64,000 nucleotides of DNA from Streptomyces griseochromogenes (GCF_001542625.1 NZ_CP016279.1:1488001-1552000), one strand, 5' to 3'; numbered from the stretch's first letter, positions 33,207 to 42,706 are shown. Notes: generated by a model from the letters alone, not told the origin. Made by a program: numbers and translations.

Positions 33207-34193
33207 GTGAGCGGGCAGATGGTGCACCCCTCCGCCCTGATCGGGACGGAGATCGCCGGCTACCGGGTGGAGGGCGAGCTGGGCCGAGGCGGCATGGCCG
33301 TCGTGTACCGCGCGAAGGACCTGCGTCTCGGCCGCACCGTCGCCCTCAAACTGCTCGCCCCCGAGTACACCCGCAACGACGCCTTCCGCCGCCGCTTCGT
33401 CCAGGAGTCCCGGGTGGCCGCCGCCATCGAGCACCCGCACATCGTGCCGGTCTTCGAGGCCGGCGAGACCGACGGGATCCTGTACATCGCCATGTGCTAC
33501 GTCACCGGGCAGGACCTGCGTGCCCTGCTGGACCGGAACGGTCCGCTCCCGGTGCCGGCCGCGCTGCGCATCGCCGGCCAGCTGGCGTCCGCGCTCGACG
33601 CCGCCCACGAGCACGATCTGGTGCACCGGGACGTCAAGCCCGCCAACGTCCTGGTCGCCAGAGGCGTCGACGGCGACCACCCCGAGCACGTGTACCTCAC
33701 GGACTTCGGGATCGCGAAGAAGTCCCTGTCGCTCACCGGGTTCACCAGGGCGGGCGAGTTCGTCGGCACCCTCGACTACGTGGCGCCGGAGCGGATCACG
33801 GGCCGCCCCGTGGACGGCAGATCCGATCTCTACAGCATGGCCTGTGTCGTCCACGAGACCCTCACGGGCGCCCCGCCCTTCCGGCGGGACGACGACCTCG
33901 AACTGCTGTGGGCCCACCAGTACGACCCGCCGCCCGCGCTGAGCGTCGAGCGGCCCGGAATCCCGGCGGCCGCCGACGAGGTCCTGAGGAAGGCGCTGGC
34001 GAAGACGCCGGACGACCGTTACGGCTCCTGCCTGGAGTTCGTCGCGGCGCTGCGCACCGCCATGGCCGAGGCGGGCCCGCGCGGCCGCACGCCGACGCTG
34101 GTGGATCCCCACGTGCCTGGCGCCCTCCCCGCCGCCGGTCCGGTGCCCGACCCGCCGGCCTGGGCGGGCCCGGTCCTCGGGGGACCGGCGTGA
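33207..34193 (+). CDS. Soluble serine/threonine protein kinase
   Basis: A 328-residue kinase with all key motifs: glycine loop GELGRGGMAVVYRA (near residue 25), VAIK-type Lys in VALKLLAPE, HRDVKPANVL (near 140), DFGIAKK, APE, and DLYSMACVVHE. The kinase domain fills residues 15-285; the tail is Pro/Ala-rich. There is no transmembrane helix or PASTA domain, so it is a cytoplasmic kinase with unknown input. It ends 15 bases before the convergent SpoIIE-type phosphatase gene, suggesting opposing kinase/phosphatase functions, but that is inference. Confidence 0.92.
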   Translation: MSGQMVHPSALIGTEIAGYRVEGELGRGGMAVVYRAKDLRLGRTVALKLLAPEYTRNDAFRRRFVQESRVAAAIEHPHIVPVFEAGETDGILYIAMCYVTGQDLRALLDRNGPLPVPAALRIAGQLASALDAAHEHDLVHRDVKPANVLVARGVDGDHPEHVYLTDFGIAKKSLSLTGFTRAGEFVGTLDYVAPERITGRPVDGRSDLYSMACVVHETLTGAPPFRRDDDLELLWAHQYDPPPALSVERPGIPAAADEVLRKALAKTPDDRYGSCLEFVAALRTAMAEAGPRGRTPTLVDPHVPGALPAAGPVPDPPAWAGPVLGGPA

Positions 34194-34208
34194 TTCCGGG
34201 CGTCTTTG

Positions 34209-36578
34209 TCAGGCGACAGGCAGTGACTGCTCGGCCCACACGGTCTTGCCGACGCGGTCGTGCCGGGTGCCCCAGCGCTCGGCGAGCTGGGCGACCAGGA
34301 GCAGGCCCCGGCCCCCTTCGTCGAAGATCCGGGCGCGCCGCATGTGCGGGGTGGTGCCGCTGGCGTCGTAGACCTCGCAGATCAGGGCGGAGCCCCGGTG
34401 GATGAGGCGCAGCCGGATGGGCGGCCGGCCGTAGCGGATGGCGTTGGTGACCAGCTCACTGACCATCAGCTCGGTGGCGAACGCGGCCTCGTCCAGCCCC
34501 CACGCGGCCAGCTGGTCGCCCGTGTGCTTGCGGGCCCGGGCCACCACGGTGAGCTCGCTGCCCAGCTCCCACACGGCGACCCGGTCGGCGTGCAGCGCCC
34601 GGGTGCGGGCGACGAGCAGGGCGATGTCGTCGTCGAGGTGGTGGCTCAGCAGCTCGGAGAGCACCCGGTCGCACACCGAGTCCAGCGTCGGCGCGGGGCG
34701 GCTCAGCGCGGCGAACAGCTTGTCCAGGGCCTCGTCTATGTCGTGGTCGCGGGCTTCGAGCAGTCCGTCGGTGTAGAGGGCGAGCAGGCTGCCCTCGGGC
34801 AGTTCGGTCTCGAAGGCCTCGAAGGGCAGTCCGCCGAGCCCCAGGGGCGGGCCGGCGGGCACGTCGAGGAAGCGGACGGCGCCGTCGGGGGTGACCACGG
34901 CGGGCGGCGGATGGCCGGCCCGGGCGAGCGTGCACCGGCACGAGACCGGGTCGTAGACCGCGTACAGACAGGTGGTGCCGATGCCGCCGGCGGTCTCGGC
35001 GGCGGGGTCCCCGCTGCCCTCGTCGGCGGCCAGCCGCAGGACGAGGTCGTCGAGGTGGGTGAGCAGTTCGTCGGCGGGCAGGTCGACGTCGGCCAGCGTC
35101 CGCACCGCCGTGCGCAGCCGGCCCATGGTGGCGGAGGCGCGGATGCCGTGGCCGACGACGTCACCGACGACGAGGGCCACCCGGGCGCCGGACAACGGGA
35201 TCACATCGAACCAGTCGCCGCCCACGCCGGCCTTGCCGGCGGCGGGCAGATAGCGGGTGGCGATCTCCAGCGCGTCCTGGGCGGGCAGGGTGTGCGGGAG
35301 CAGGCTGCGCTGCAGGGCCATGGTGGTGGTGCGGGCCAGGGAGTACCGGCGGACGCTGTGCAGGCCGGCGGCCGCCCTCGTCGTGAGGTCCTCGGCGAGC
35401 CGGAGATCCTCCGGGCCGAACGGCTCCGGGCGCCGGTGGCGGCCGAACAGGGCGATCCCGAGCGTGCAGCCCTCGGCGAGCATCGGCACCACCATCAGCG
35501 AGTGAGTGCCGTACGCGCGCAGCCAGGCGGCGGCCCGGTCCACGGCCGCCCACCCCGCGACCACGGGATCCGTGACGTCGTACAGGACCGACTGGCCCGA
35601 GACCAGGCAGCCGGCCGGCGGTGAACCCGGCTCGTAGGCGACGGCCTCGCCCACCCGGGCCCCGGCCTCGGAGCCCTCGCCGCCCCGGGCGGTCCGTAGC
35701 GCGGCGCGGCGCAGGACGACCGGGCTCGCCGTGGTGTCGGACGGGCCGGGCGGACCGGTCGTGTTCCGGGGGGAGTCGAGCAGGTCCACGGCGATGAAGT
35801 CGGCGAGCCGGGGGACCACGGCATCGGCGAGTTCCCGTGCGATCCCCCTGAGGTCCGAGGCCGGGCCCGCGCGCGAGTCCGTCTCGTCCGGAGGGCGCTG
35901 CTCGGCGGCGGAATCCTGGGCGCGTCGGTTCGTGGCGAGGCAGACGGCGCGCACCCTGCCGGTGCCGTCCTTGAGCGGGGTGAGGACGGCGGACGGGCCG
36001 AGGTCCGGGCCGAGGCCGCCCTGGACCTCCCGGGGCGCACCGCTCTCCAGCACCCGGCGCATCGTCCGGTCGGCCTCCTCGCTCGCGGGGCCGGGCACGA
36101 TGTACGGCAGGCGCAGCCCGCGCATCGCCGACTCCGGCAGGGAGAGCGCCCGTTCCAGGCGGCTGTTGGCGCGGATCAGGCGCAGCTCGCCGTCGAAGAC
36201 GGCCAGCGGGAAGGGGGACTGGATGAACGCCCATTCCTCCAGCGGTTCGCCCCGGGGCGGCTGGGGCCGGTCCGCGACGGCGGTCACCACGAGCCAGTCG
36301 GTGCCGCCGGTGCGCGAGGTCCGGCGGTGGGCGAGCAGTCCCAGCTCCAGACACCGGCCGTCCCGGTGCCGCAGCGGTACGGTGCCGTGCCAGCGGTCCC
36401 GGGCGGCCAGGGTCCGCCGTACCGCCCCGGCGTCGGCGGCGAGCAGAGCGGCGGCGGGCCGTCCGACGACCTGCGAGGCCTCGTGGCCGAGCAGCCGCCG
36501 GGCGCCTTCGCTCCAGCCGGTCAGGATGCCCTGCTCGTCGATGGTGGCCGTGGCTGTGTACGTCGACTGTCGCTCCAT
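34209..36578 (-). CDS. PAS/GAF SpoIIE-type phosphatase with C-terminal anti-sigma-like ATPase
   Basis: The 789-residue protein has, in order, a PAS domain (about 5-110), a second PAS-like domain (about 125-220), a GAF domain (about 240-430), a PP2C/SpoIIE phosphatase (about 455-660, with GGDWFDVIPLSGARVALVVG and LYTDGLLEARDHDID), and a HATPase_c_2 domain (about 670-785, ELMVSELVTNAIRYG and DEGGRGLLLVAQL). Proteins of this plan in Streptomyces sense a signal and control anti-anti-sigma factors. ATG at 36578 is chosen; an ATG two codons upstream (36584) is equally possible. Upstream, 250 bases separate it from the muramidase. Confidence 0.92.
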   Translation of the reverse strand: MERQSTYTATATIDEQGILTGWSEGARRLLGHEASQVVGRPAAALLAADAGAVRRTLAARDRWHGTVPLRHRDGRCLELGLLAHRRTSRTGGTDWLVVTAVADRPQPPRGEPLEEWAFIQSPFPLAVFDGELRLIRANSRLERALSLPESAMRGLRLPYIVPGPASEEADRTMRRVLESGAPREVQGGLGPDLGPSAVLTPLKDGTGRVRAVCLATNRRAQDSAAEQRPPDETDSRAGPASDLRGIARELADAVVPRLADFIAVDLLDSPRNTTGPPGPSDTTASPVVLRRAALRTARGGEGSEAGARVGEAVAYEPGSPPAGCLVSGQSVLYDVTDPVVAGWAAVDRAAAWLRAYGTHSLMVVPMLAEGCTLGIALFGRHRRPEPFGPEDLRLAEDLTTRAAAGLHSVRRYSLARTTTMALQRSLLPHTLPAQDALEIATRYLPAAGKAGVGGDWFDVIPLSGARVALVVGDVVGHGIRASATMGRLRTAVRTLADVDLPADELLTHLDDLVLRLAADEGSGDPAAETAGGIGTTCLYAVYDPVSCRCTLARAGHPPPAVVTPDGAVRFLDVPAGPPLGLGGLPFEAFETELPEGSLLALYTDGLLEARDHDIDEALDKLFAALSRPAPTLDSVCDRVLSELLSHHLDDDIALLVARTRALHADRVAVWELGSELTVVARARKHTGDQLAAWGLDEAAFATELMVSELVTNAIRYGRPPIRLRLIHRGSALICEVYDASGTTPHMRRARIFDEGGRGLLLVAQLAERWGTRHDRVGKTVWAEQSLPVA

Positions 36579-36714
36579 CGCCATTTCGCCCTTGCTCAGC
36601 AGGCTCCCCCGACCAGCATCGTCCTGGGCGGCGCGGAGCACCAACGCAGGCATCCGCCCGGAAACGGCGGCCGCCCGCAGCGGACGGCCGCCGCACACAC
36701 ACCCTCGGTGCCGG

Positions 36715-36877
36715 CCGTCGACGAGTGCCCGCACCCGGTCCAGCGCCTCGTTGTCGCTGTGCCTGTCCGGGGCATCGCAGCCGACAGCGGCCTCCGGCCG
36801 CGGGCCGGACCCCCGGCCGGATGCGCGCCGAGCTAGCCGTCGGCCAGTGCCCGCACCCGGTCCAGTGCCCCGTTGAA
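36715..36877. repeat. Duplicated 3' end of the muramidase gene
   Basis: About 40 bases at the 3' end of the muramidase gene (36837-36877) recur 122 bases further on (36715-36755), for example AGTGCCCGCACCCGGTCCAG at 36846 and 36724. The copies translate on the minus strand as GALDRVRALADG and EALDRVRALVDG. The outer copy belongs to no gene and looks like the tail of a second, lost muramidase. Confidence 0.7.
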
Positions 36878-37657
36878 CTTGTCGTGGTCGCCGACGGTCG
36901 GGCCGGAGGACGTGTACTGCCACATCGTGTAGTACGGCCATCCCGCGGGCAGCGTCCCGGGATCCGAGGCGTAGCGGGCGATCCACAGCGGGTTGTTCGC
37001 GGCGAAACCGCCGTAGTTGCCGGTGCACTGGGTCCACCAGCTGGAGGCCGTGTAGATCACGGCGTCCCGGCCGGTACGCGCCTTGTAGGTGTTCAGGAAG
37101 TCGGCGATCCAGCCGGCCAGCGCACTGGCCGACTTGCCGTAGCAGGCGGCGCCGTAGGGGTTCCACTCGATGTCGAGCGCGCCGGGCAGGGTCTTGCCGT
37201 CCCGGGACCAGCCGCCGCCGTGGTCGACGAAGTAGTTGGCCTGGGTGGCGCCGCTCGTGGTGTTCGGCGTCGCGAAGTGGTACGCGCCGCGGATCATGCC
37301 GACGTTGTAGGAGCCGTTGTACTGCTGGGCGAAGTACGGGTTGGTGTAGTACGTGCCTTCCGTGGCCTTCGTGTACGCCCAGCGGACGCCGCTGCTCCAC
37401 AGCGTGCTCCAGGAGACGTTGCCCTGGTAGGCGGAGACGTCGACGCCCTCGGTCTGGGTGACGTCACTGGTGCTGGGGGTGCCGCTTCGGCCGTCGTGGG
37501 CGAGGACACCCATGCCCATGCGGGCGGAGCCGCGGGTGGGGGTGGTCGCGGCGTGGGCGGTGGTGAGGGGAAGAGAGAAGGAGAGCGCGGCGAGCAGGGC
37601 CGCGGCGAGGACGGCGAGGGGACGCGGGCGGATGGAACCGGGTCTGTGCACGGGCAT
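36833..37657 (-). CDS. Secreted GH25 muramidase
   Basis: The 274-residue protein is a glycoside hydrolase family 25 lysozyme (N-acetylmuramidase). A signal peptide (about residues 1-36, ending TTAHAATTP) is followed by a Ser/Thr-rich segment and the GH25 barrel: EGVDVSAYQGNVSW with the first catalytic Asp, and LPGALDIEWNPYG with Asp and Glu. It cleaves the glycan strand of peptidoglycan outside the cell. The ATG has GGAGG 7 bases upstream; the longer frame has a non-signal N-terminus. Length is normal for GH25 without cell-wall-binding domains. Confidence 0.93.
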   Translation of the reverse strand: MPVHRPGSIRPRPLAVLAAALLAALSFSLPLTTAHAATTPTRGSARMGMGVLAHDGRSGTPSTSDVTQTEGVDVSAYQGNVSWSTLWSSGVRWAYTKATEGTYYTNPYFAQQYNGSYNVGMIRGAYHFATPNTTSGATQANYFVDHGGGWSRDGKTLPGALDIEWNPYGAACYGKSASALAGWIADFLNTYKARTGRDAVIYTASSWWTQCTGNYGGFAANNPLWIARYASDPGTLPAGWPYYTMWQYTSSGPTVGDHDKFNGALDRVRALADG

Positions 37658-37890
37658 GACGTGCCTCCGAGGAGTTCCGAGGAGTGAGGTGGGGGGAACC
37701 ACGGATGACCCACATGGGCGTGGGCATGCCATTCATTGCCTGCTAAAGAAGCTACGCACGTAGATGACGGCGTGGGAAGGGGGTCCGGATGCTGCCGTTG
37801 GTCTACGCCTGCGAAATACTTACAGAGCTGCGGCAATGACGTCGTTTGACAGAAACTTTCAGGACCGCGAAACCGATCAGGGGTGCTGAC

Positions 37891-38382
37891 GTGCACGAGG
37901 ACGAGAACGGCGACCGACATCATGTCGCCGCTCAGGTGACACCGAGTGGTGCAGACCAGGAATTCCTGGCGCTGGAGCGCGAGTTGACCGTGCTGCTCAG
38001 GCGTGCCCGGGCCAACCAGGGCGAGATGGCCCGCGAGGTCCACCCCGATCTGGAGTCCGCCGCGTACGGCCTGCTCATCCGCCTCGACGAACTCGGTGGC
38101 CAGCGCGCCACGGAACTCGCCGGCTACATCGGCGTCGGCAAGGCCACCATGTCCCGCCAGCTGCGCGCCCTGGAGGAGCTGGGCCTGATCGCCCGCGAGC
38201 CCGATCCGGCCGACGGCCGCGCCTGGCTGGTGACCCTGACCGACGAGGGCCGCTTCCGCGTCGGCAAGGTCCGCGAGGCCCGCCGCGCCCGCTACGTCAG
38301 CCAGCTCGCCCACTGGGACCGCCGCGAGGTGGCCGAACTGGCCCGGCTGCTGAACCAGTTGAACCGGGTCATGGAGAAGTAG
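37891..38382 (+). CDS. MarR-family transcriptional regulator
   Basis: The 163-residue protein is a MarR regulator. The winged helix spans about 75-130 (ATELAGYIGVGKATMSRQLR, then REPDPADGRAWLVTLTDEG). A His/Asp/Glu-rich N-terminus of about 20 residues precedes the dimerisation helix. I used the GTG with AGGGG 8 bases upstream; a TTG further upstream (37846) would add 15 non-conserved residues. The only near gene is the PP2C phosphatase on the opposite strand, 20 bases away and convergent. Its target is not evident. Confidence 0.88.
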   Translation: MHEDENGDRHHVAAQVTPSGADQEFLALERELTVLLRRARANQGEMAREVHPDLESAAYGLLIRLDELGGQRATELAGYIGVGKATMSRQLRALEELGLIAREPDPADGRAWLVTLTDEGRFRVGKVREARRARYVSQLAHWDRREVAELARLLNQLNRVMEK

Positions 38383-38401
38383 GCCGAGCCTCCCGGAAGA
38401 G

Positions 38402-39193
38402 TCACAGCTCCACGTGCACCACCGTGGCGTCGTCATGGGTCTTGCTGCGGCCCAGGAACGCCCGCTCCTCGCGGTCCGCCGTCTCCAGCTCCCTCACCCG
38501 GTCGACCAGACGGCGGGCGCCCTCCTTGGCGACCAGGTCGAACAGGGCTGTCCAGTCGCCCTCGTGGAACTTCTCCGTCCAGCGGGTCGCACCGTCCGTC
38601 AGTGCGGCCAGGGCGCGCACCTCGCGGCGGGGGAGGGCGCCGGTCACCGCGCGGGCGGCGACCGCGGGGTCGGCGGCGGCCGTGAAGAACCCGCCGTCCT
38701 TGTTGCGTAGACGGGCGTCGATCAGGGCGTCGGTGGCCAGGGCGGAGCGGGGCAGGCGGGCGAGCCGGTCGTCCTGGACGGCGCTGACCGTGCCGTCGGG
38801 GGAGCGCAGGAGCAGTGTGGAGTCGGACAGGACCAGGTACTCCACGGTGTCTGCTGACCAGCGGGTCAGGACGACGGTCGCCTGAGGGGTGCGTGGGTGA
38901 GAAAGCTCACAGGTTTGAGCGTGGGTCTCGGCGGTTCGTGCGATCGCCCGCGCAAGGATCTCCGAGAGTGTCAGATCTCGGCCGGAAACGGTCAGTTCGG
39001 TCAACGTGCCGCCGAGCCGCGCGGTGAACCAGGGGACGGAATGCAGACACCCCGTCGCCCCGTCCCGCGGCGGTGTCACCCCGTCCAGCAAGATCACGCA
39101 ACCTCCCTGACCGGAGGCGGGTAGTCCGACACCGGCGAAGTCCTCGTTGGGGCGGGTCGTGTCGCCGGGTTCCGTAACGAGATCAGTGCGCAT
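38402..39193 (-). CDS. PP2C-type protein phosphatase
   Basis: A 263-residue PP2C-like phosphatase. The metal-binding Asp residues of the fold are visible in CVILLDGVTPPRDGATG (near residue 32), ALAALTDGATRWTE near 200, and KTHDDATVVHVEL at the C-terminus. The chain is short and has no sensor or membrane domain. It would dephosphorylate Ser/Thr-phosphorylated proteins; a Ser/Thr kinase and a SpoIIE-type phosphatase are encoded 4-5 kb away. A 384-base gap separates it from the divergent conservon. Confidence 0.82.
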   Translation of the reverse strand: MRTDLVTEPGDTTRPNEDFAGVGLPASGQGGCVILLDGVTPPRDGATGCLHSVPWFTARLGGTLTELTVSGRDLTLSEILARAIARTAETHAQTCELSHPRTPQATVVLTRWSADTVEYLVLSDSTLLLRSPDGTVSAVQDDRLARLPRSALATDALIDARLRNKDGGFFTAAADPAVAARAVTGALPRREVRALAALTDGATRWTEKFHEGDWTALFDLVAKEGARRLVDRVRELETADREERAFLGRSKTHDDATVVHVEL

Positions 39194-39577
39194 CCGGCCA
39201 GTCTGCACGATGCCTTCACAGGCTCCGCCAAAGGCTGGCAAGCGCCGCCGAATTGGCACGCTCCCCCTGGTCAGGCGCCTGGTTTGGGGGTAAATGAGGC
39301 ACTCCGGGAAGGCGTGGTGGCGAATACTGCCAAAGCCTGCCGCGCGCGTCCAACCGGCCCGCCGTACAGGGGCGCCGCACGCGCCAGAGGAACTTGCCCG
39401 CCAACTCCCCTCCGATGTTCACTCCTTCGGGTGGCGGGTCAGGTGATGCGCGACCACTGCCCACCGGCGCTGGGAGGGTCGGGAACCGTACGAACCGGGT
39501 GTACGCACCACTTGGCACCAAGACCACGGGGCGCCACCCGGGCCCTCGGGTAGACGAGTTCAGGATTGCGAGCACCG
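39194..39577. promoter_or_regulatory. Divergent intergenic region upstream of the conservon
   Basis: About 385 bases hold no credible gene. It must contain the conservon promoter and the PP2C promoter. A/T-richer patches (GGGGTAAATGAGG near 39287 and GGCGAATACTGCC near 39319) are the likeliest promoter positions, but I cannot define hexamers. No strong palindrome is visible. Confidence 0.4.
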
Positions 39578-42500
39578 GTGCAGAAGAAGCGGCCTCGGCG
39601 CACAGGCAGGCAGACGGCCCCCGAGGGGGCCGCCGAGCAGACCCCCGTGGGCAGCGGCCGTCGCACCCATGTGCGCACCCGGCTGATCGTCGCCGTGGCC
39701 GTGGTGGCCGCGGCCATCGCCGGAGCGGGGGCACCCGCGCTGCTGACCGCCTCCCAGGACCTGAGCGACTCGCAGGACCTGGTGACGCTGGCCGCCCGCA
39801 CCCAGGACGCGATCGCGCTCGCCCACTCGCTGGCCGACGAGCGCGACGAGGTCACCTCCTACGTCGCCGCCGGCCGGCCCAAGTCCAAGGCCCCCTCCGA
39901 GCAGCGCAGCGCCCGGGTCGACCGTCAGGTCCAGGACCTGCGCGCCGAGAGCGACACCCCGGCCGGGCTGCGCGGCGACCTCGACGGGATCTCCGCCGTC
40001 CGCCGCGCCGCCCTCACCGGCAAGACGAACGCGCTCCAGGCCCACCAGGCCTACTCCGCCACGATCACCGAGCTGCACCGGCTCGCCGACGACCTGGCCG
40101 AGCAACTGCCCCCGCGGGCCGGCTCGGGCGTCCACGCGCTCGCCGAACTGGACTCCGCCGTCCAGCAGTCCGCCGCCGCGCGGGGCCTGCTGCTTGCCGC
40201 GCTCAACATCCCGGCCACCACCCGGACGGTGGTCAACCCCGTCACCGGCCTGCCCACCACGACCAGCGCCCCGAGCGAGGCCGACCGCAAGCAGCGCGAC
40301 GCGCTCACCGCCGCCGCCCAGCAGGCCCGGCTGCGCGCCGACGCGGCCCTCGCCGACTTCCGGGACACCGCGCCCAAGGCGGCCGTCGACTCCTACGACT
40401 CCACGGTCACCGGACCCGAGGTCAACTCCGCCGAGCAGTACCTCGCGTCCCTCACCGACCAGCCGACGTTCACCGACGGCGAGGCCGGCACCAGCGCCAA
40501 GAAGCTGGACGCGGCCCTGTCCGCCCGTGTGGACCTCATGCGGGGCGCGGAGTCGGCCCTCTACGACCACCGCGGCAAGGACCTCGAAAAGCTCCGGGAC
40601 GACGACGTCACCGCCCTGGAGATCCGGATCGCCGTCCTCGGCGCCCTGATGCTGGCCGCCGTCGGCATCGCCACCGCCATGGCCCGCACCCTCACCCGAC
40701 CGCTCTCCGTCCTGCGGCGCGGCTCGGCCCGCCTGGCCGAGGCGGCGGACCCGACGGCCCAGGAGCCGATCACCTTCACCGGCCGCAACGACGAGTTCGC
40801 CCAGGTAGTCCGCTCGGTCAACGCCCTGCACACGCACGCCGTCGCCCTGCACGAGCGCGTGACCACCCTGGAGACCGACCGCAAGCACCTGGTCGGCCAG
40901 CGGCAGAAGATGGCCGACGCCCGCGAGGAACTGCGTGCCGAGCTCGATGCGTCGGCCGCCCATCTCGAACGGCTGCGCACCAGCATCGGCGGCACGTTCG
41001 TCAACCTCGCGCTGCGCACCCTGGGACTGGTCGAGCGCCAGCTGGCCGTCATCGAGGGCCTGGAGGAGCGCGAACAGGACCCCGACCGCCTGGCCACGCT
41101 CTTCAAACTCGACCACTTCGCCACGGTCATGCGCCGCCACAGCGAGAACCTCCTGGTCCTCGCCGGCACCGAGCACGTCCAGCAGCACCACGGCCCGGTC
41201 CCGCTGGTCGACGTGGTCCGCGCGGCGGTCAGCGAGATCGAGCGCTACGAGCGTGTCCGCATCGCCGCCCTGCCCCCGCACGCCCACGTGGCGGGCTTCG
41301 CGGCCGACGACCTCTCCCATCTCCTCGCCGAACTCATGGAGAACGCCACCTCGTTCTCCCCGCCGGACCTGCCGGTGGAGGTCTCCGGCTGGCTGCTGGA
41401 GAGCGGTGAGGTGATGCTGTCGGTCCAGGACGAGGGCATCGGTATGGCGGCGGACCGCCTCGACCGTCTCAACTCCCGCCTGACCGCGTTCGATCCGGAG
41501 TCGCCGTACGACCAAGAGGGCGAGGCAGGTCTCGGCCTCGGCCTGTACGTCGTGGCCCGCCTGGCCCACCGCCACGGCGTCCGCGTCCGGCTGCGCGCAC
41601 AGAAGCAGGGCGGAGTGGCGGCGGTCGTCGTCCTCCCCCAGCCCCTCCTCACCGAGGCCGCACCCGTCACGCCCCCGCCCGCCGTCGTCCTCTCCGAGAC
41701 CACCCAGACCTTCACCCTCCCCGGCGCCGACGCCGAGGCCAACTCCAACGTCCTCCATCCCCGCCCGAAGCACCGGGACCCCTTGGTGGCCCTGGCCGAG
41801 AAGACGGCCCGCGAGGCGGAGAACAAGGCCCCGGAGACAGAACGGACCACCCCGGAGCCCGAGGGCGACACACCACAGCCGGATCCCGCCGACACCGAGC
41901 CGCCCCTCGACAGCACCGCACCGCAGGCAGAGGCCGGCGTGGCCGGGCTGGACTTCGAGAGCGCCGCGCCGTGGGCCCAGTCAGTTGCGGATGTCCCGGA
42001 GTCCGGGAACAGCGAGCCGCATGCCGAGGCGCCTGCGGCCGGGCTGGACCACCGCACGGGGACGCACCCCGACACAGGTCCGGACGGGCTGGAGTCCTGG
42101 GGTGCCAGGACGCACAGCGACGCGGGTCTGGGCGGGCCGGAGCCCGGGGAGGCCGAGACGCACGTCCGGGCGGAGGCCCCGGAGCTGGGCGTGGTGGAGT
42201 CGCCGACCCGGCCGAAGGAACCGGCGGAGACCTTCCCCGAGACGGCGATGGAGCCGGTGCAGTCCTTCGCCGAGACGGTGAAGGAGCCGGTGGAGTTCTT
42301 CGCCGAGACGGCGATGGAGCCCGTGGAGACCCTTGCCGAGACCACGATGGAGCTGTTGCTTCCGGAGGTCTTGACGGAGGCCGCGGTCGCCGACGGCGGG
42401 GACGCCCCACAGGGGCCACCCGCACCCGGCGACGAGAGCCGCACGGGTGGTGCGGGTGGGAGCGAAGACGCCGAAGGCGAAGCCGAGGCGGTCACCAGCA

Positions 42501-42706
42501 AGGGCCTCCCCAAGCGCACTCCCAGGATCACCACGCCCACCGCCCCGCCCCGCCAGCGCAGCGCAGGCGTGGACGCGGAAGCCCTCCGCCGCAGACTGGG
42601 CGGCTTCCGCCAAGGAGCCCAGGCCGGCTACCGCGACGTAGAGGCAGAGATCTCAGCACGCACCGAACCAGCCACGGGGGGCACAGCCGAGGAGGCAAGC
42701 AGTTGA
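39578..42706 (+). CDS. cvnA: Conservon sensor kinase-like protein CvnA
   Basis: The 1042-residue membrane protein of the cvn (conservon) type. The first helix (about 30-52) is followed by a long extracellular nitrate-sensor-like domain, a second helix (about 350-372), HAMP, and an ATPase with N box LLAELMENATSFS (near 586) and G1 box SVQDEGIGMA. There is no His phosphoacceptor of classic kinases. The C-terminal 330 residues are acidic, Pro/Glu-rich and contain an 11-residue tandem repeat. CvnA works with CvnB, C and D in a eukaryote-like G-protein complex at the membrane. Start GTG 39578 is chosen from the family N-terminus (QKKRPRR); a TTG lies four codons upstream. Confidence 0.92.
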   Translation: MQKKRPRRTGRQTAPEGAAEQTPVGSGRRTHVRTRLIVAVAVVAAAIAGAGAPALLTASQDLSDSQDLVTLAARTQDAIALAHSLADERDEVTSYVAAGRPKSKAPSEQRSARVDRQVQDLRAESDTPAGLRGDLDGISAVRRAALTGKTNALQAHQAYSATITELHRLADDLAEQLPPRAGSGVHALAELDSAVQQSAAARGLLLAALNIPATTRTVVNPVTGLPTTTSAPSEADRKQRDALTAAAQQARLRADAALADFRDTAPKAAVDSYDSTVTGPEVNSAEQYLASLTDQPTFTDGEAGTSAKKLDAALSARVDLMRGAESALYDHRGKDLEKLRDDDVTALEIRIAVLGALMLAAVGIATAMARTLTRPLSVLRRGSARLAEAADPTAQEPITFTGRNDEFAQVVRSVNALHTHAVALHERVTTLETDRKHLVGQRQKMADAREELRAELDASAAHLERLRTSIGGTFVNLALRTLGLVERQLAVIEGLEEREQDPDRLATLFKLDHFATVMRRHSENLLVLAGTEHVQQHHGPVPLVDVVRAAVSEIERYERVRIAALPPHAHVAGFAADDLSHLLAELMENATSFSPPDLPVEVSGWLLESGEVMLSVQDEGIGMAADRLDRLNSRLTAFDPESPYDQEGEAGLGLGLYVVARLAHRHGVRVRLRAQKQGGVAAVVVLPQPLLTEAAPVTPPPAVVLSETTQTFTLPGADAEANSNVLHPRPKHRDPLVALAEKTAREAENKAPETERTTPEPEGDTPQPDPADTEPPLDSTAPQAEAGVAGLDFESAAPWAQSVADVPESGNSEPHAEAPAAGLDHRTGTHPDTGPDGLESWGARTHSDAGLGGPEPGEAETHVRAEAPELGVVESPTRPKEPAETFPETAMEPVQSFAETVKEPVEFFAETAMEPVETLAETTMELLLPEVLTEAAVADGGDAPQGPPAPGDESRTGGAGGSEDAEGEAEAVTSKGLPKRTPRITTPTAPPRQRSAGVDAEALRRRLGGFRQGAQAGYRDVEAEISARTEPATGGTAEEASS
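42239..42352 (+). repeat. 33-base tandem repeat inside cvnA
   Basis: Three and a half units of 33 bases (starting 42239, 42272, 42305, 42338) encode the 11-residue motif ET(A/V/T)(M/K)EPV(Q/E)xxA. They expand the acidic C-terminal tail of CvnA. The number of copies is likely to differ between strains. Confidence 0.8.

Noticed and set aside
34209-37400. One 1063-codon fusion of muramidase tail and SpoIIE-type phosphatase
   Set aside because: The true phosphatase start is at 36578 or 36584 with a ribosome-binding site; the upstream part is out of frame with the real muramidase.
39560-41773. A 737-codon minus-strand open frame
   Set aside because: Antisense of cvnA. Gly/Val/Leu/Arg repetitive and no motif.
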